A stretch of 64,000 nucleotides of DNA from Pseudomonadota bacterium (GCA_005776585.1 SXOX01000334.1:1-64000), one strand, 5' to 3'; numbered from the stretch's first letter, positions 26,934 through 35,666 are shown. The notes: generated by a model not told the origin, from the sequence alone. Numbers and translations: made by a program.

Positions 26934-27539
26934 TCACCCCGAGACCACCGTGGCCGCGGGGCGGGCGCGAAGCCCTTCGAAAACGAGCACCATGCCGGCC
27001 TTGAGCCGGCGCGTGATCTCCTCGGCCTTGGCGCGCCGCTGCACCAGCGCCAGACAGCCGGAGACGTGCAGCTCCTGGAGCACGTAGGCCGTCTCCTCGA
27101 CGTCCAGGTCCGCGCGGAACAGGCCCTGCCGGATGCCGGTGCGCAGGATCTCCGAGATGTTGGCGTGGCCAAGCGACCGCAGGGCGTTGAACTGCTCGGT
27201 CCAGTCCGGAAGCTGGCCGCTGTAGTTGCCGAGGAACAGTTCCTTGACCAGCGGATGCGACTCCAGGTACGCGAAGCTGGCGACCGCGACCTGCTCGAGC
27301 AGCACGTCCGCGGGAACGCGCGGATCGATCATCTTGGCGACCGTGGCGGACCAGGCGCGCAGCTCCCGGTGCACGGCCTGATAGAGCAGGTCCGCCTTGC
27401 TGTCGCAGGCGAGGTAGACGGTGCCCTTGGCCACGCCTGCCTCGCGCGCGATGTCCTCGACCGAGGCCTTCTTGAAGCCCATACGCGTAAATGCCCGCGC
27501 AGCGGCTTCGAGGATGCATTCTTTCTTTTGCCACTCCAT
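26934..27539 (-). CDS. TetR/AcrR-family transcriptional regulator
   Basis: 201 aa. A TetR N-terminal DNA-binding domain is clear: ILEAAARAFTRMGFKKASVEDIAREAGVAKGTVYLACDSKADLLYQAV (helix-turn-helix about 25-45). The rest is the helical ligand-binding and dimerisation domain. The start is placed at MEWQKKE because two earlier in-frame ATGs fall inside a well-formed promoter. It likely represses itself and the ferritin-like gene 64 bp downstream, since both upstream regions carry GATGACCAG. The inducer is unknown. Confidence 0.9.
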   Translation of the reverse strand: MEWQKKECILEAAARAFTRMGFKKASVEDIAREAGVAKGTVYLACDSKADLLYQAVHRELRAWSATVAKMIDPRVPADVLLEQVAVASFAYLESHPLVKELFLGNYSGQLPDWTEQFNALRSLGHANISEILRTGIRQGLFRADLDVEETAYVLQELHVSGCLALVQRRAKAEEITRRLKAGMVLVFEGLRARPAATVVSG

Positions 27540-27549
27540 GACTGACTGG

Positions 27550-27578
27550 AATCTAGAACTGGTCATCCAGCGCGTCAA
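27550..27578 (-). promoter_or_regulatory. Promoter of tetR-type gene with operator half site in the spacer
   Basis: Reading the minus strand: -35 TTGACG (27573-27578), a 17-bp spacer, -10 TAGATT (27550-27555). The spacer contains GGATGACCAG, the same half site as in the inverted repeat before the ferritin-like gene, consistent with autorepression. The -10 box ends 10 nt before the ATG at 27539, leaving a leader of only about 3-5 nt and no Shine-Dalgarno. Confidence 0.6.
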
Positions 27579-27589
27579 GAGCCTCGCGC

Positions 27590-27619
27590 AAAAAAAGTGC
27601 GGGCACCGCTGGCGCCCGC
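27590..27619 (-). terminator. Rho-independent terminator, minus-strand orientation
   Basis: Reading the minus strand, GCGGGC (27619-27614) pairs with GCCCGC (27604-27599) around a 9-nt GC-rich loop that can pair further, followed by AC and seven Ts (27596-27590). The only minus-strand genes upstream are those of the kinase/binding-protein unit ending at 28969, so this would stop read-through running antisense to the metallophosphoesterase and insulate the regulator's promoter. Confidence 0.6.
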
Positions 27620-27646
27620 GCCCGTGGACCGGATAATCCCCTCCCC

Positions 27647-29044
27647 ATGGGAGGCCGGTACCTCATCGTGTCTGACCTGCACCTGTGCGACGTGGAGGAC
27701 CACGCCGACGGGTGGAAGGCCTACAAGAGCTCCCGCTACGTGTGGGACGCCGCCTTCGCCGAGCTGCTGGCCCGGATCGAGGCGCGGGGTGAGGGTCCCC
27801 TCACGTTGGTCCTGAACGGCGACATCATCGACTTCGATCTCGTCAGCGACGTCCCAGAGTCGCCCGCGTGGCCGGTTCGCCAGACCGAACGCCTGCGGGG
27901 GCTCGACCCGTCGGAGCCCAAGTCCGTCTGGAAGCTCGAGCGCGTCTTGTCCCATCACGCCGACTTTCTCCGCACGCTCGCCGGCTTCGTCGAGCGTGGC
28001 AACGACATCGTCTACGTCATGGGGAACCACGACCGTGAGTTCCACTTCCCCGCCGTGCAACGCGTGCTGAGCGACGCCATTCGTGCGGCTGGTGCAGCCG
28101 ACGGACGAGTGCTTCCGGAGAGCGTCGTGCGCTTCGAGCCCTGGTTCTTCCATGTCGAGGGCGAGGTCTACTGCGAGCACGGCCAGCAGTACGATCACTA
28201 CAACTCGTTTCGGCATCTCCTCGAGCCCACGATCCCGAACCTCCATGGTGACCGCGTCATCGCGCTGCCGATGGGCAATCTGTCCAACCGCTACCTCCTC
28301 GGCCGAATGGGGTTCTTCAACCCGCATGCCTCCGACTTCATCCTGAATCTATATGCGTACATTGTTCATTGGCTCAAGCACTACGCGTTCTCTCGCCACC
28401 GAGGCATCTTCCTCAACTGGTTCTTCGGCAGCCTCGCCGTCATCTGGAAGCTGCTCGAGATCAAGGCTCAGCTGCTGCGTGAGCCGTCCGACGACCCCGC
28501 GCTGCTTGCGGCCCACGCCGCGCACTCGGGGCTGACCGTCCCGCAGCTCGAGTCGCTTGCGGAGCTCCAGCACCGGCCCATCACCGATCGCTTCTTCCTG
28601 GTCATCCGCGAGTTCTGGATCGATCGCGTCATCATCGCCACGCTCATGACGCTCGGGACCATCGCCCTCGCCGTCACGCCGATCCCGCTGTGGACGAAGC
28701 TCACTGTGCCACTGATGGGCTTTCCCCTCGTCTACGCGATCTATGAGTGGATCGTCCACGGCGGGACCATCTTCGACGTCGAACACCACATGCCAGCGGT
28801 GGCGCGGGCCATCGCACGCAAGCTCGGAGTCCGGGTCGTCTCGTTCGGGCATGTCCACAAGCCGCGGCTCGTGGCGGTCGACCGCGGCGTGCTTTACGCC
28901 GATACGGGCACGTGGGCGCCCATCATGGACCGCACGCGCCCCGATTGTCTGGCCACAGGCTACCGAAACTACCTGTCTGTCGATTTCTCCGGCGGACCGG
29001 ACCCGATCGTGGACTTCGGCTCCTGGATCCCGCCCGGCGGCTGA
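27647..29044 (+). CDS. Metallophosphoesterase with membrane segments
   Basis: 465 aa. Calcineurin-like phosphoesterase motifs occur in order: SDLHL (9-13), NGDIIDFD (about 58), MGNHDREF (about 125), YCEHGQQYDHYN, and GHVHKPR near the C-terminus (about 405). Between the GxH motifs lies a long helical insertion (about 225-370) with two or three hydrophobic segments, suggesting membrane attachment; family members include phosphatases and UDP-2,3-diacylglucosamine hydrolases, but the substrate here is unknown. GATAAT (27632-27637) lies 9 nt before the ATG and the leader is C-rich without Shine-Dalgarno. The 3' end overlaps the convergent kinase gene by 76 bp. Confidence 0.85.
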   Translation: MGGRYLIVSDLHLCDVEDHADGWKAYKSSRYVWDAAFAELLARIEARGEGPLTLVLNGDIIDFDLVSDVPESPAWPVRQTERLRGLDPSEPKSVWKLERVLSHHADFLRTLAGFVERGNDIVYVMGNHDREFHFPAVQRVLSDAIRAAGAADGRVLPESVVRFEPWFFHVEGEVYCEHGQQYDHYNSFRHLLEPTIPNLHGDRVIALPMGNLSNRYLLGRMGFFNPHASDFILNLYAYIVHWLKHYAFSRHRGIFLNWFFGSLAVIWKLLEIKAQLLREPSDDPALLAAHAAHSGLTVPQLESLAELQHRPITDRFFLVIREFWIDRVIIATLMTLGTIALAVTPIPLWTKLTVPLMGFPLVYAIYEWIVHGGTIFDVEHHMPAVARAIARKLGVRVVSFGHVHKPRLVAVDRGVLYADTGTWAPIMDRTRPDCLATGYRNYLSVDFSGGPDPIVDFGSWIPPGG

Positions 29045-30648
29045 GTCGCCGCTGGGAATCGCATGATGACGCGCGTCCCGACCCCCGGCGCGGTGACGAG
29101 CTCGGGCTCGACGCCGTGGCGCGCCAGGATGCCGTGACAGATGTAGAGGCCGAGGCCGGTGCCGCTCCCGCCTCCGGTGGCGAGGCCGCGCGTCGTGAAG
29201 AACGGCTCGAAGACGCGCGCCTTGACCTCCTCGGTCATGCCGCTGCCGTTGTCCTCGACCTCGAGCACGACGCGACCCGCGTCCAGTGCCGTGCGCACCA
29301 CGATCCGGCCGGCACCGCGCACGTCCGCACGGGCGTCGATGGCGTCTCGTGCGTTGACGACCAGGTTGATGAGCACCTGCACGAGGTCGCCGTGGATTCC
29401 AAGAATCGGCGGCAGGTCCGCGGTGAGCTCGTGCTGTAGCGCGACCCCGAGGCTCTGCGTCTGCGCCGTGAGCAGCATGACGACGTCGCGCGCGACCTCG
29501 TTCAGCGCGACCGGACCATCGGCAGCGCTGCGCTCGGGGCGGGCGAGGGCGCGCAGGCGCTCGACGATAACCGCCGTACTGTCAATCGCACGCGACAGCA
29601 CCTCGAGCTGCTCGACGTCGGGCGGCTTGCCCTTCTCGATCCGCTTGCGAAGGTTGTGGACCACGAAGGCCATCGGGTTCAGCTTGTTGCCAATCTCATG
29701 AGCCACGCCCGCTGCGAGCACGCCGACGCTCGCGAGCCGCTCGGAGCGGCGGAGCAGCTCGTCCTTCTCCTCCTTCTCACGCATCGCCCGCTCGGTCTCC
29801 GCGAGCGACTTCTCCAGCGCCAGGAAGCTCTCCGACAGCCGGGCCTGCATCTCCTCGAAGCGCTGCGCGAGCACACCGATCTCGTCCTCGGGGTCGGCGT
29901 CGACGCGCGCGACCGGCGCGTCGGGTCGCTCCCCCAGCGCCACGGCGTTCTGCGTGAGCGTGATCAGCGGGCGGTGCATGCGCCGGAAGACCGCGCCCAG
30001 CACGAGGAGCGAGAGACCCGCCGCCGCCGCAACGCACACGATGAACAGAATGATGAACGTGACCTTGTCTTGGCGGTTGCGCGCGACCAGCCCGCGCAGC
30101 GTCTCGGTGACCGTCGAGGTCGACATCTCGAAGCGAACGACCCCGAAGAACGCGCCACCGACGAACAGGGGCATCGCGTAGGCGCCCTCCCGCAGACGCT
30201 CGAGGCGGTGAATCGTGGCGTGGCGCTCCCAGAGCGCGTCGAAGTCGCCGATGTCATTGCAGGTGGCGTCGCGCCCGAGCGGACGGAGGCAGAAGGCGCG
30301 ACCGCTGGTCGTACCGTCCAAGACGCGCGCCACGAGGTCGAGCTCCTGGAGGCCGCGGATGAACGTGACCTTCTCCCACAGGATCGCGCGCACGTGGTTC
30401 GTCAGGTCGGCACGCAGTCCGGAGCGCGCATAGCGCAGCGCGTCGAGGCGGCCGAGCTCGAGCGCCAGGAGCTTGGCGACCCCTTCGGCGTCCTCCCGCT
30501 TCACCTTGCGCGTCCCTGCGACGAACGTGTCCTCGTCGGACACGATCTTCTGGAAGAACAGGACGCCCAGCACCGCCATGATCCCCGCGACGACCAAGAC
30601 CTGGAGCAGACCCAGCGCGCGGACCTTGTGGCGAAGGCTGCGCTTCAT
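28969..30648 (-). CDS. Sensor histidine kinase (HAMP, HisKA, HATPase_c)
   Basis: 559-aa inner-membrane kinase. TM1 is at about 13-35, a periplasmic sensor region at about 36-190, TM2 near 198-222, then HAMP, a coiled coil and a HisKA domain with phospho-His317 in GVAHEIGNKLNP, and HATPase_c with NLVVNARDAID, DNGSGM and GSGTGLGLYICHG. Its ATG overlaps the stop of the solute-binding lipoprotein gene (ATGA), so the binding protein is likely its periplasmic input partner. No response regulator is adjacent. The last ~25 residues (Pro/Gly/Ser-rich) are encoded opposite the end of the metallophosphoesterase gene. Confidence 0.9.
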   Translation of the reverse strand: MKRSLRHKVRALGLLQVLVVAGIMAVLGVLFFQKIVSDEDTFVAGTRKVKREDAEGVAKLLALELGRLDALRYARSGLRADLTNHVRAILWEKVTFIRGLQELDLVARVLDGTTSGRAFCLRPLGRDATCNDIGDFDALWERHATIHRLERLREGAYAMPLFVGGAFFGVVRFEMSTSTVTETLRGLVARNRQDKVTFIILFIVCVAAAAGLSLLVLGAVFRRMHRPLITLTQNAVALGERPDAPVARVDADPEDEIGVLAQRFEEMQARLSESFLALEKSLAETERAMREKEEKDELLRRSERLASVGVLAAGVAHEIGNKLNPMAFVVHNLRKRIEKGKPPDVEQLEVLSRAIDSTAVIVERLRALARPERSAADGPVALNEVARDVVMLLTAQTQSLGVALQHELTADLPPILGIHGDLVQVLINLVVNARDAIDARADVRGAGRIVVRTALDAGRVVLEVEDNGSGMTEEVKARVFEPFFTTRGLATGGGSGTGLGLYICHGILARHGVEPELVTAPGVGTRVIMRFPAATQPPGGIQEPKSTIGSGPPEKSTDR

Positions 30649-32108
30649 GGCGCCGGACGCGAGACCGGCGCGTGGCCGTGGACTGCGTCAATCTCCCGAT
30701 CGGCGGCCTGCAACCGGCGGCCAATCGCGATACGGAGGCATGAGTCCTCGGTCGCCCCGCTGCCAGACTCCAGGCACTCGTTCAGGTAGCGGCGACATTC
30801 GCCGGAGACCTCCACGCGGCTCGCGACCCGCGCCACCCGCGGCGGCGCGGGGCACGTGAGGACGTCCTTGAGCGCGTCTCGGAGAAAGACGTGGACGAAC
30901 TCGTCGCTCGTCCGGTCGCGAAATTGGAAGCTGCCGTTGCCCGTCGGTCGGCCGTCGAGCGCGGCGTGCAGCTCCGGGGCGAGCGCGGGGGCCAGCTCCG
31001 CCGGGACGGGGACGTCTCGGCGTGCCGGGATGAGCCCGAAGCGGTCCGCGAAGAAGGCGGCCGCCTCGCGCGAACTCAGCTCGGCCACGAACCGGATGGC
31101 CAGGTCGTGGCGCTCCTTTGCCGCGGCGCTGGCCTTCTCCGGAGCCCGCGGCACGATCCAGCCCCAGGCGCCCAGGTTCGACCAGCGCGCGCCGGGCGTG
31201 ACACTCGGCAGCGGGGCGAGCCCCGTGGGCGGCATCGTGCCCCCGTCGCGGCTCTGCTCGTCGCGCATGAAGCGGTAGCGATTGGACCAGCTCACCATCA
31301 TCACGGCCTCGCCGTGGGCAAACCGCCGGTGGACGGCCTGTCCGACCTCCGGCATGGCGCGCGCGGGCGGCAGGAGCAGGAAGCCGGGACGCAGCTCCTT
31401 GCCCATGCCGAGCGCGAGATCGGCCAAGAGCGAGGTCACGACCTCGGTCGCGAGCTTCCCCGAGTCGCCCGAGCCGACGCTCCACAGCAGCGGGTAGAGG
31501 TCGTTGTGCACCGACTCCCAGTCGAGCAGGAGGCAGTACCGGACCGAGCGCGGGATCCCATGATCGGCGGCCCGTTCGCAGGCGGTGACTAGCTCGCTGA
31601 GCGTCTTCGGCGGCTCTGGGACCAGATCCGAGCGGTAGTACAGCGCGTTGAACTGCGCGCTCCACGGGACGGCGTACACGCCGGCCGAAGCGCCCTCGCC
31701 CAGGCGACCCGCGGCGTGAAAGGCCGGTCGAAACCGCTCCTCCAGATCCGAGAACGCGCCGCTCGGGTGGGTGACGAGCTCGGTGAGCCACTCCGCGCGA
31801 AAGGAGCCCATGCGGTAGAGGTCGAGGAAGAAGACATCGGCGTCCGGCTCCGAGTCCGCGAAGCGGGCCGCCAGCGACGGCGCGAATACGGCGTCACGCC
31901 CCGGATAGGTGGGCTGATCGACCCACTGGATGTCCTCGAACCGAAACGAGAACGTCCGCACACCCGACTCGAGGAGCTCCTTGACCTGGGCCTTGTAGTG
32001 GTCCGGGATGATCACCCGAAGTGGGGCCGGCGGGAGCTGCACAGGCGCAGTGCGGCAGCCTGCCGCGAGGACGAGGGTCAGCAGCAGCGTCTGGCAACGG
32101 CACGACAC
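30645..32108 (-). CDS. Extracellular solute-binding lipoprotein (family 1-like)
   Basis: 487 aa. A lipoprotein signal with lipobox AAGC (Cys18) precedes a periplasmic-binding-protein fold resembling family 1 ABC substrate-binding proteins: ADVFFLDLYRMGSF, then VYAVPWSAQFNALYYRSDLVPEPPKTLSEL, and GAWGWIVPRAP near residue 315. A Cys-containing C-terminal extension of about 80 residues (CRRYLNECLESG) is unusual. Family-1 proteins bind sugars or similar solutes. There are no ABC permease or ATPase genes here; the gene is translationally coupled to a histidine kinase, so sensing rather than uptake is the likely role. Start is GTG. Confidence 0.85.
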   Translation of the reverse strand: MSCRCQTLLLTLVLAAGCRTAPVQLPPAPLRVIIPDHYKAQVKELLESGVRTFSFRFEDIQWVDQPTYPGRDAVFAPSLAARFADSEPDADVFFLDLYRMGSFRAEWLTELVTHPSGAFSDLEERFRPAFHAAGRLGEGASAGVYAVPWSAQFNALYYRSDLVPEPPKTLSELVTACERAADHGIPRSVRYCLLLDWESVHNDLYPLLWSVGSGDSGKLATEVVTSLLADLALGMGKELRPGFLLLPPARAMPEVGQAVHRRFAHGEAVMMVSWSNRYRFMRDEQSRDGGTMPPTGLAPLPSVTPGARWSNLGAWGWIVPRAPEKASAAAKERHDLAIRFVAELSSREAAAFFADRFGLIPARRDVPVPAELAPALAPELHAALDGRPTGNGSFQFRDRTSDEFVHVFLRDALKDVLTCPAPPRVARVASRVEVSGECRRYLNECLESGSGATEDSCLRIAIGRRLQAADREIDAVHGHAPVSRPAP

Positions 32109-32114
32109 CGCGGC

Positions 32115-32142
32115 AGTGTTGCCCGTTGACCGGGCCTGTCAA
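32115..32142 (-). promoter_or_regulatory. Candidate promoter of solute-binding protein/kinase unit
   Basis: Minus strand: a perfect -35 TTGACA (32137-32142), 16-bp spacer, and AACACT (32115-32120) as -10. The box ends 6 nt before the GTG start codon at 32108, so the mRNA would begin at or beside the start codon. No Shine-Dalgarno is present. Confidence 0.5.
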
Positions 32143-32227
32143 CCCGAGAGGGACGCCGCCGCCCGCAAGGCCGCTCGCGGTGGCGGCTGGCTTGCCGGAG
32201 ACGGTGCTGGCGCGTACCGTTCCGTGC

Positions 32228-33997
32228 GTGGCCGTGCGCAGCCAGACCCCTCACGCCTGGTGCCGCTACGTCACCCAGCCACCGCGTCGCGTCGCGGCCC
32301 TGTGGAGCCTGAGTCTCGTCCTCTCTGCGTGTATCACTGAGCGACGCGTCGTCATCGGGCCAGGCCCACAGACCGGCCCGGAGATTGCCAAGGCCACGCT
32401 CGTCGTACCGGAGCCCTGCCGCGTCGGAGCTCCGCTCCCCGGGGTCTTCACCGAGTCGGCGGCCGCGCTGGGCATCAATTTCACGTATCCAGCCTTTCCA
32501 CCGAGTGACCTCAGTGGTCGCCTCCAGGACTTCCCGGCCGTCGCGGTAGCCGACCTCGATGGTGACGGGGCGCTCGACCTCTTCTTCGCCAATAGCGCTG
32601 GGCCCGATCAGCTGTACCTCACCACTGGGCGAGGGCCCGCGGTATTTCGTGGGCGGGACCGTGCGTCGGACCCGGAGGCGAGCGCGACCCGCGCCGTCGC
32701 CGCGGCGGATCTCGACGGCGATGGCGATCGCGATCTCATCTTGGCCGCGGCCGATGACCGCGTCCTCATCGCCGCCAATCGCGGAGACGCGACCTTCGAT
32801 CCTCCGACGGCGCTTCGCCTCGGCGAGTGGGCGGCAGGCATGACGTTCTCGAACTTCAGCCTCGCGCTCGGCGACGTCGACAGTGACGGGTGGCTCGATC
32901 TCGTCGTCGGCAATCAGACGGAGCGGCTCGGTCAGGACGGCAAGGGCATGCCGGGACGAGAGTGGCTGTTCCGCGGCTCGGGGCTGGCATTCGACGATGT
33001 GTCCCACTGGCTGCCGAAGCGGCCCTATGACGACCTCACGTTTCTGGCGAGCTTCATCGATCTCGACGACGACGGGGACCTCGACCTCTACGAGATCAAC
33101 GACGCGCGCCCCCTCGCTGAGTTTGGAGTCGACACGTCGCGGATCCCGGGCGTCGAGCCGGCGCAGGGCAATCGGCTCTACGAGAATCGAGGCCTCGCGG
33201 CCGACGGTCGTGTGGTGCTCGTCGATGTGACCGTTCCGAGCGGCGCGGGCGTCGTCATTGCCGGCATGGGCGGCGCCATCGGCGACTACGATAACGACGG
33301 GCGTCCTGATCTCTACGTCACCACCATGCCTTTGGACGCGAACGCGCTCCTCCACAACGAGGGAGGGCTGCGGTTCGTCGACCGCACCGTCAAGGCTCAG
33401 GCGAACACCCTCACCGTGGCGCACGACGTCGGCTGGGGCGCCGTGTTCTTCGACGCGGATCTCGACGGCTGGATCGATCTCTTCGTCGTTCACGGATTCA
33501 AGGAGGGGAGCCAGTCGCAGAGCCGCAGGAACCGCGACGACCAGTCGAACGTGCTCCTGCGGAACGTCGACGGCGTCCGCTTCGACGACGTCACGGAGGC
33601 GGCCGGTGTGCAGAGCGGCGCGTGGAGCCGGAGTCCGGTCGTGGGCGATCTCAACCGCGACGGCTTCCCCGATCTCGTCGTCGGCAACGCCGACAGCCCA
33701 CCATTCGTGTATCTGAACGGCTGCGACGAGCGGCCGTGGCTGACGGTCAAGCTCTCGAACACGGGACCCAATACGGACGGCATCCAGGCGCGCGTTCGCG
33801 CGACCGCGGGAGGCGTGACCCAGTCGCGGTGGATCCTCGCGGGCGGAGACGGGCTCTACGGGTCATCGGCCCCGGAGGCGTACTTCGGTTTCGCACTCGG
33901 CGTCGAGGTCGTGGACGTCGAGGTGCGGTGGCCCGATGGCCAGGTGGACTCCTGGTCCGAGCTACCGGTGAGGCGGATCGCGACCCTGCGTCGCTGA
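32228..33997 (+). CDS. FG-GAP/VCBS-repeat lipoprotein with ASPIC/UnbV domain
   Basis: About 589 aa. From the GTG start (another GTG two codons on is equally possible) there is a basic N-region and a hydrophobic stretch ending in the lipobox LSAC. The body has seven calcium-binding-like repeats of the form DxDxDGxxD (DLDGDGALD, DLDGDGDRD, DVDSDGWLD, DLDDDGDLD, DYDNDGRPD, DADLDGWID, DLNRDGFPD), predicting a beta-propeller. The C-terminal ASPIC/UnbV domain is at about 500-585 (GGDGLYGSSAPEAYFG, VEVRWPDGQVD). This CRTAC1-like architecture is common on cell surfaces; the ligand is unknown. The same frame stays open upstream, but that part is antisense to the binding-protein start. Confidence 0.82.
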   Translation: MAVRSQTPHAWCRYVTQPPRRVAALWSLSLVLSACITERRVVIGPGPQTGPEIAKATLVVPEPCRVGAPLPGVFTESAAALGINFTYPAFPPSDLSGRLQDFPAVAVADLDGDGALDLFFANSAGPDQLYLTTGRGPAVFRGRDRASDPEASATRAVAAADLDGDGDRDLILAAADDRVLIAANRGDATFDPPTALRLGEWAAGMTFSNFSLALGDVDSDGWLDLVVGNQTERLGQDGKGMPGREWLFRGSGLAFDDVSHWLPKRPYDDLTFLASFIDLDDDGDLDLYEINDARPLAEFGVDTSRIPGVEPAQGNRLYENRGLAADGRVVLVDVTVPSGAGVVIAGMGGAIGDYDNDGRPDLYVTTMPLDANALLHNEGGLRFVDRTVKAQANTLTVAHDVGWGAVFFDADLDGWIDLFVVHGFKEGSQSQSRRNRDDQSNVLLRNVDGVRFDDVTEAAGVQSGAWSRSPVVGDLNRDGFPDLVVGNADSPPFVYLNGCDERPWLTVKLSNTGPNTDGIQARVRATAGGVTQSRWILAGGDGLYGSSAPEAYFGFALGVEVVDVEVRWPDGQVDSWSELPVRRIATLRR

Positions 33998-34005
33998 GAG
34001 CTGCG

Positions 34006-34875
34006 CTACGCGCTCCAGAGATGAAACCCTTGGCCCGACTTCTTGCCGAGCGCGCCTTCGTTGACAAGGCGGCGTAAGATTTCTGGAGGCCTGTACTGTT
34101 CACCGCCGAGCTGCGCGTGGAGGTACTCCGCGATGGCCAGCCGCACGTCGAGCCCCACGAGGTCCGAGACCTCGAGCGGCCCCATCTTGTGCCCGTAACC
34201 GAGGCGCATCGCGGTGTCGATGTCTCGCGCGGAGGCGACTCCCTGCTCGACCATCCGCATCGCCTCCAGGCCGAGCACGACGCCCAGTCGGCTCGTGGCG
34301 AAGCCGGGCGAGTCGCTGACGACGATCATCTCCCTGCCGAGGCGCTCGCCGAGCGCTCGGGCGTCGTCCATGGCGTCTACCGCGACCACCTCGGAGCGCA
34401 CGATCTCGAGGAGCTTGACGAGGTGCGGCGGGTTGAAGAAGTGCAGCCCGACGACGCGGCTCGCGCGCGCTCCGGCTGCGTCCGCGATGGCGCGAATCGA
34501 CAGCGAGGACGTGTTCGTGCCAAGCAGCGCTTGCGCCGGAGCGTGCTGCGCCACGGCCTCGAAGAGCGGCCGCTTGAGGTCCATGCGCTCGGGCACGGCC
34601 TCGATGACCGCGTCGGCCTGAGAGACCGCGGCTGCCAGCGTGGTCGTGGTCACCACACGGGACCAGGCGGCGTCTCTGGCCTCCGGTGTGAGCTTCCCGC
34701 GCGCGACACCCTCATCGAGCGCGCTCCGAAGGCGCGCCGCGCCGCGCGTGACGCTCGCCTCGTCGATGTCGAACAGCTGCACCTCGAGTCCCGCCGTCGC
34801 CGCGACGAGCGCGATGCCGTGGCCCATCGTGCCGGCGCCGAGCACCGCGATCCGCTGGAATTCCGTGGCCTTCAT
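34006..34875 (-). CDS. 3-hydroxyacyl-CoA (3-hydroxybutyryl-CoA) dehydrogenase
   Basis: 289 aa, full length for the single-function enzyme. The NAD-binding Rossmann motif VLGAGTMGHGIA is at 11-22 and the acidic ribose-binding residue follows in FDID. EAVPE and NTSSLSI belong to the NAD-binding domain, and GLHFFNPPHLVKLLEIV carries the catalytic His. The C-terminal domain has DSPGFATSR and LGYGHKMGPLEVSDLVGLD. It oxidises 3-hydroxyacyl-CoA to 3-ketoacyl-CoA in beta-oxidation or butanoate metabolism. Its ATG overlaps the enoyl-CoA hydratase stop (ATGA), so the two consecutive enzymes are made together. Confidence 0.93.
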   Translation of the reverse strand: MKATEFQRIAVLGAGTMGHGIALVAATAGLEVQLFDIDEASVTRGAARLRSALDEGVARGKLTPEARDAAWSRVVTTTTLAAAVSQADAVIEAVPERMDLKRPLFEAVAQHAPAQALLGTNTSSLSIRAIADAAGARASRVVGLHFFNPPHLVKLLEIVRSEVVAVDAMDDARALGERLGREMIVVSDSPGFATSRLGVVLGLEAMRMVEQGVASARDIDTAMRLGYGHKMGPLEVSDLVGLDVRLAIAEYLHAQLGGEQYRPPEILRRLVNEGALGKKSGQGFHLWSA

Positions 34876-35666
34876 GGGGTGGTCTCCTTGGCCTTGCGCC
34901 GCTCCAAGAAGCGCGTCATGCGCGCCCGCTTGTCGTCATCCTCGAACAGCACCGCCTGGGCCGTGGACTCGAGCGCCATGCCGACGTCGGTCGGCATATC
35001 GAAGGCCGCGTTCAGCGTGACCTTGGCCAGCCGGACGGCGAGCGCGCTGTTCTTGGCGATGTCGCGCGCCAGCTCCAAGGCCGAGGTCAGCACCGTCGTG
35101 TCGGGCACGACCCGATTGACGAGGCCCATGGCCAGCGCCTCGGTCGCCGAGACGAGGCGCCCCGTGAAGACGAGCTCCTTGGCGCGACCCAGGCCGACGA
35201 TGCGCGCGAGCCGATAGGTACCGCCCGCGCCGGGCAGGATCCCCAGGCCGACCTCGGGCTGCCCGAGCCGTGCGCCTTCCGCCGCGACGCGGAGGTCACA
35301 TGCCAACGCGAGCTCGCAGCCACCGCCGAGGGCGGCGCCGTTGAGGGCCGCGATCGTCGGCATGGGCAGCAGCTCGAGCTCGCGAAACAGGCTCGTGTTG
35401 ATGCGCCGGAGCGCGTCGAGGCGTCCGCGGTCGCGCAGCTCGGCGATGTCGGCGCCGCTCACGAACGCGGTGTCCCCGGCTCCGGTGAAGATGAGCGCGC
35501 TGACATCGCCGCGCGCCGTCAGCGCGAGGAACACGCGCCGGAGCTCATCGACCATCGTGAGCGACAGGGCGTTGCGCGTCTCCGGTCGGTCGAACGTGCA
35601 CACGACGATGCCGCGCTCGGGCTCGTCGAGGCGCAGGGTCGTCAGCGGGGGAGTCGAGGTGGTCAT
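34872..35666 (-). CDS. Enoyl-CoA hydratase/isomerase family protein
   Basis: 264 aa, a standard crotonase. RPETRNALS, then FVSGADIAEL (CoA and oxyanion loop), ALGGGCELALACDL with the first catalytic Glu, and PEVGLGILPGAGGTYRL with the second are all present, so hydration of trans-2-enoyl-CoA is expected. It is followed by the 3-hydroxyacyl-CoA dehydrogenase gene (4-bp overlap). Only about 40 bp separate it from the upstream SMC gene on the same strand, so it may be read through from the condensin operon, although no functional link is known. Confidence 0.92.
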   Translation of the reverse strand: MTTSTPPLTTLRLDEPERGIVVCTFDRPETRNALSLTMVDELRRVFLALTARGDVSALIFTGAGDTAFVSGADIAELRDRGRLDALRRINTSLFRELELLPMPTIAALNGAALGGGCELALACDLRVAAEGARLGQPEVGLGILPGAGGTYRLARIVGLGRAKELVFTGRLVSATEALAMGLVNRVVPDTTVLTSALELARDIAKNSALAVRLAKVTLNAAFDMPTDVGMALESTAQAVLFEDDDKRARMTRFLERRKAKETTP

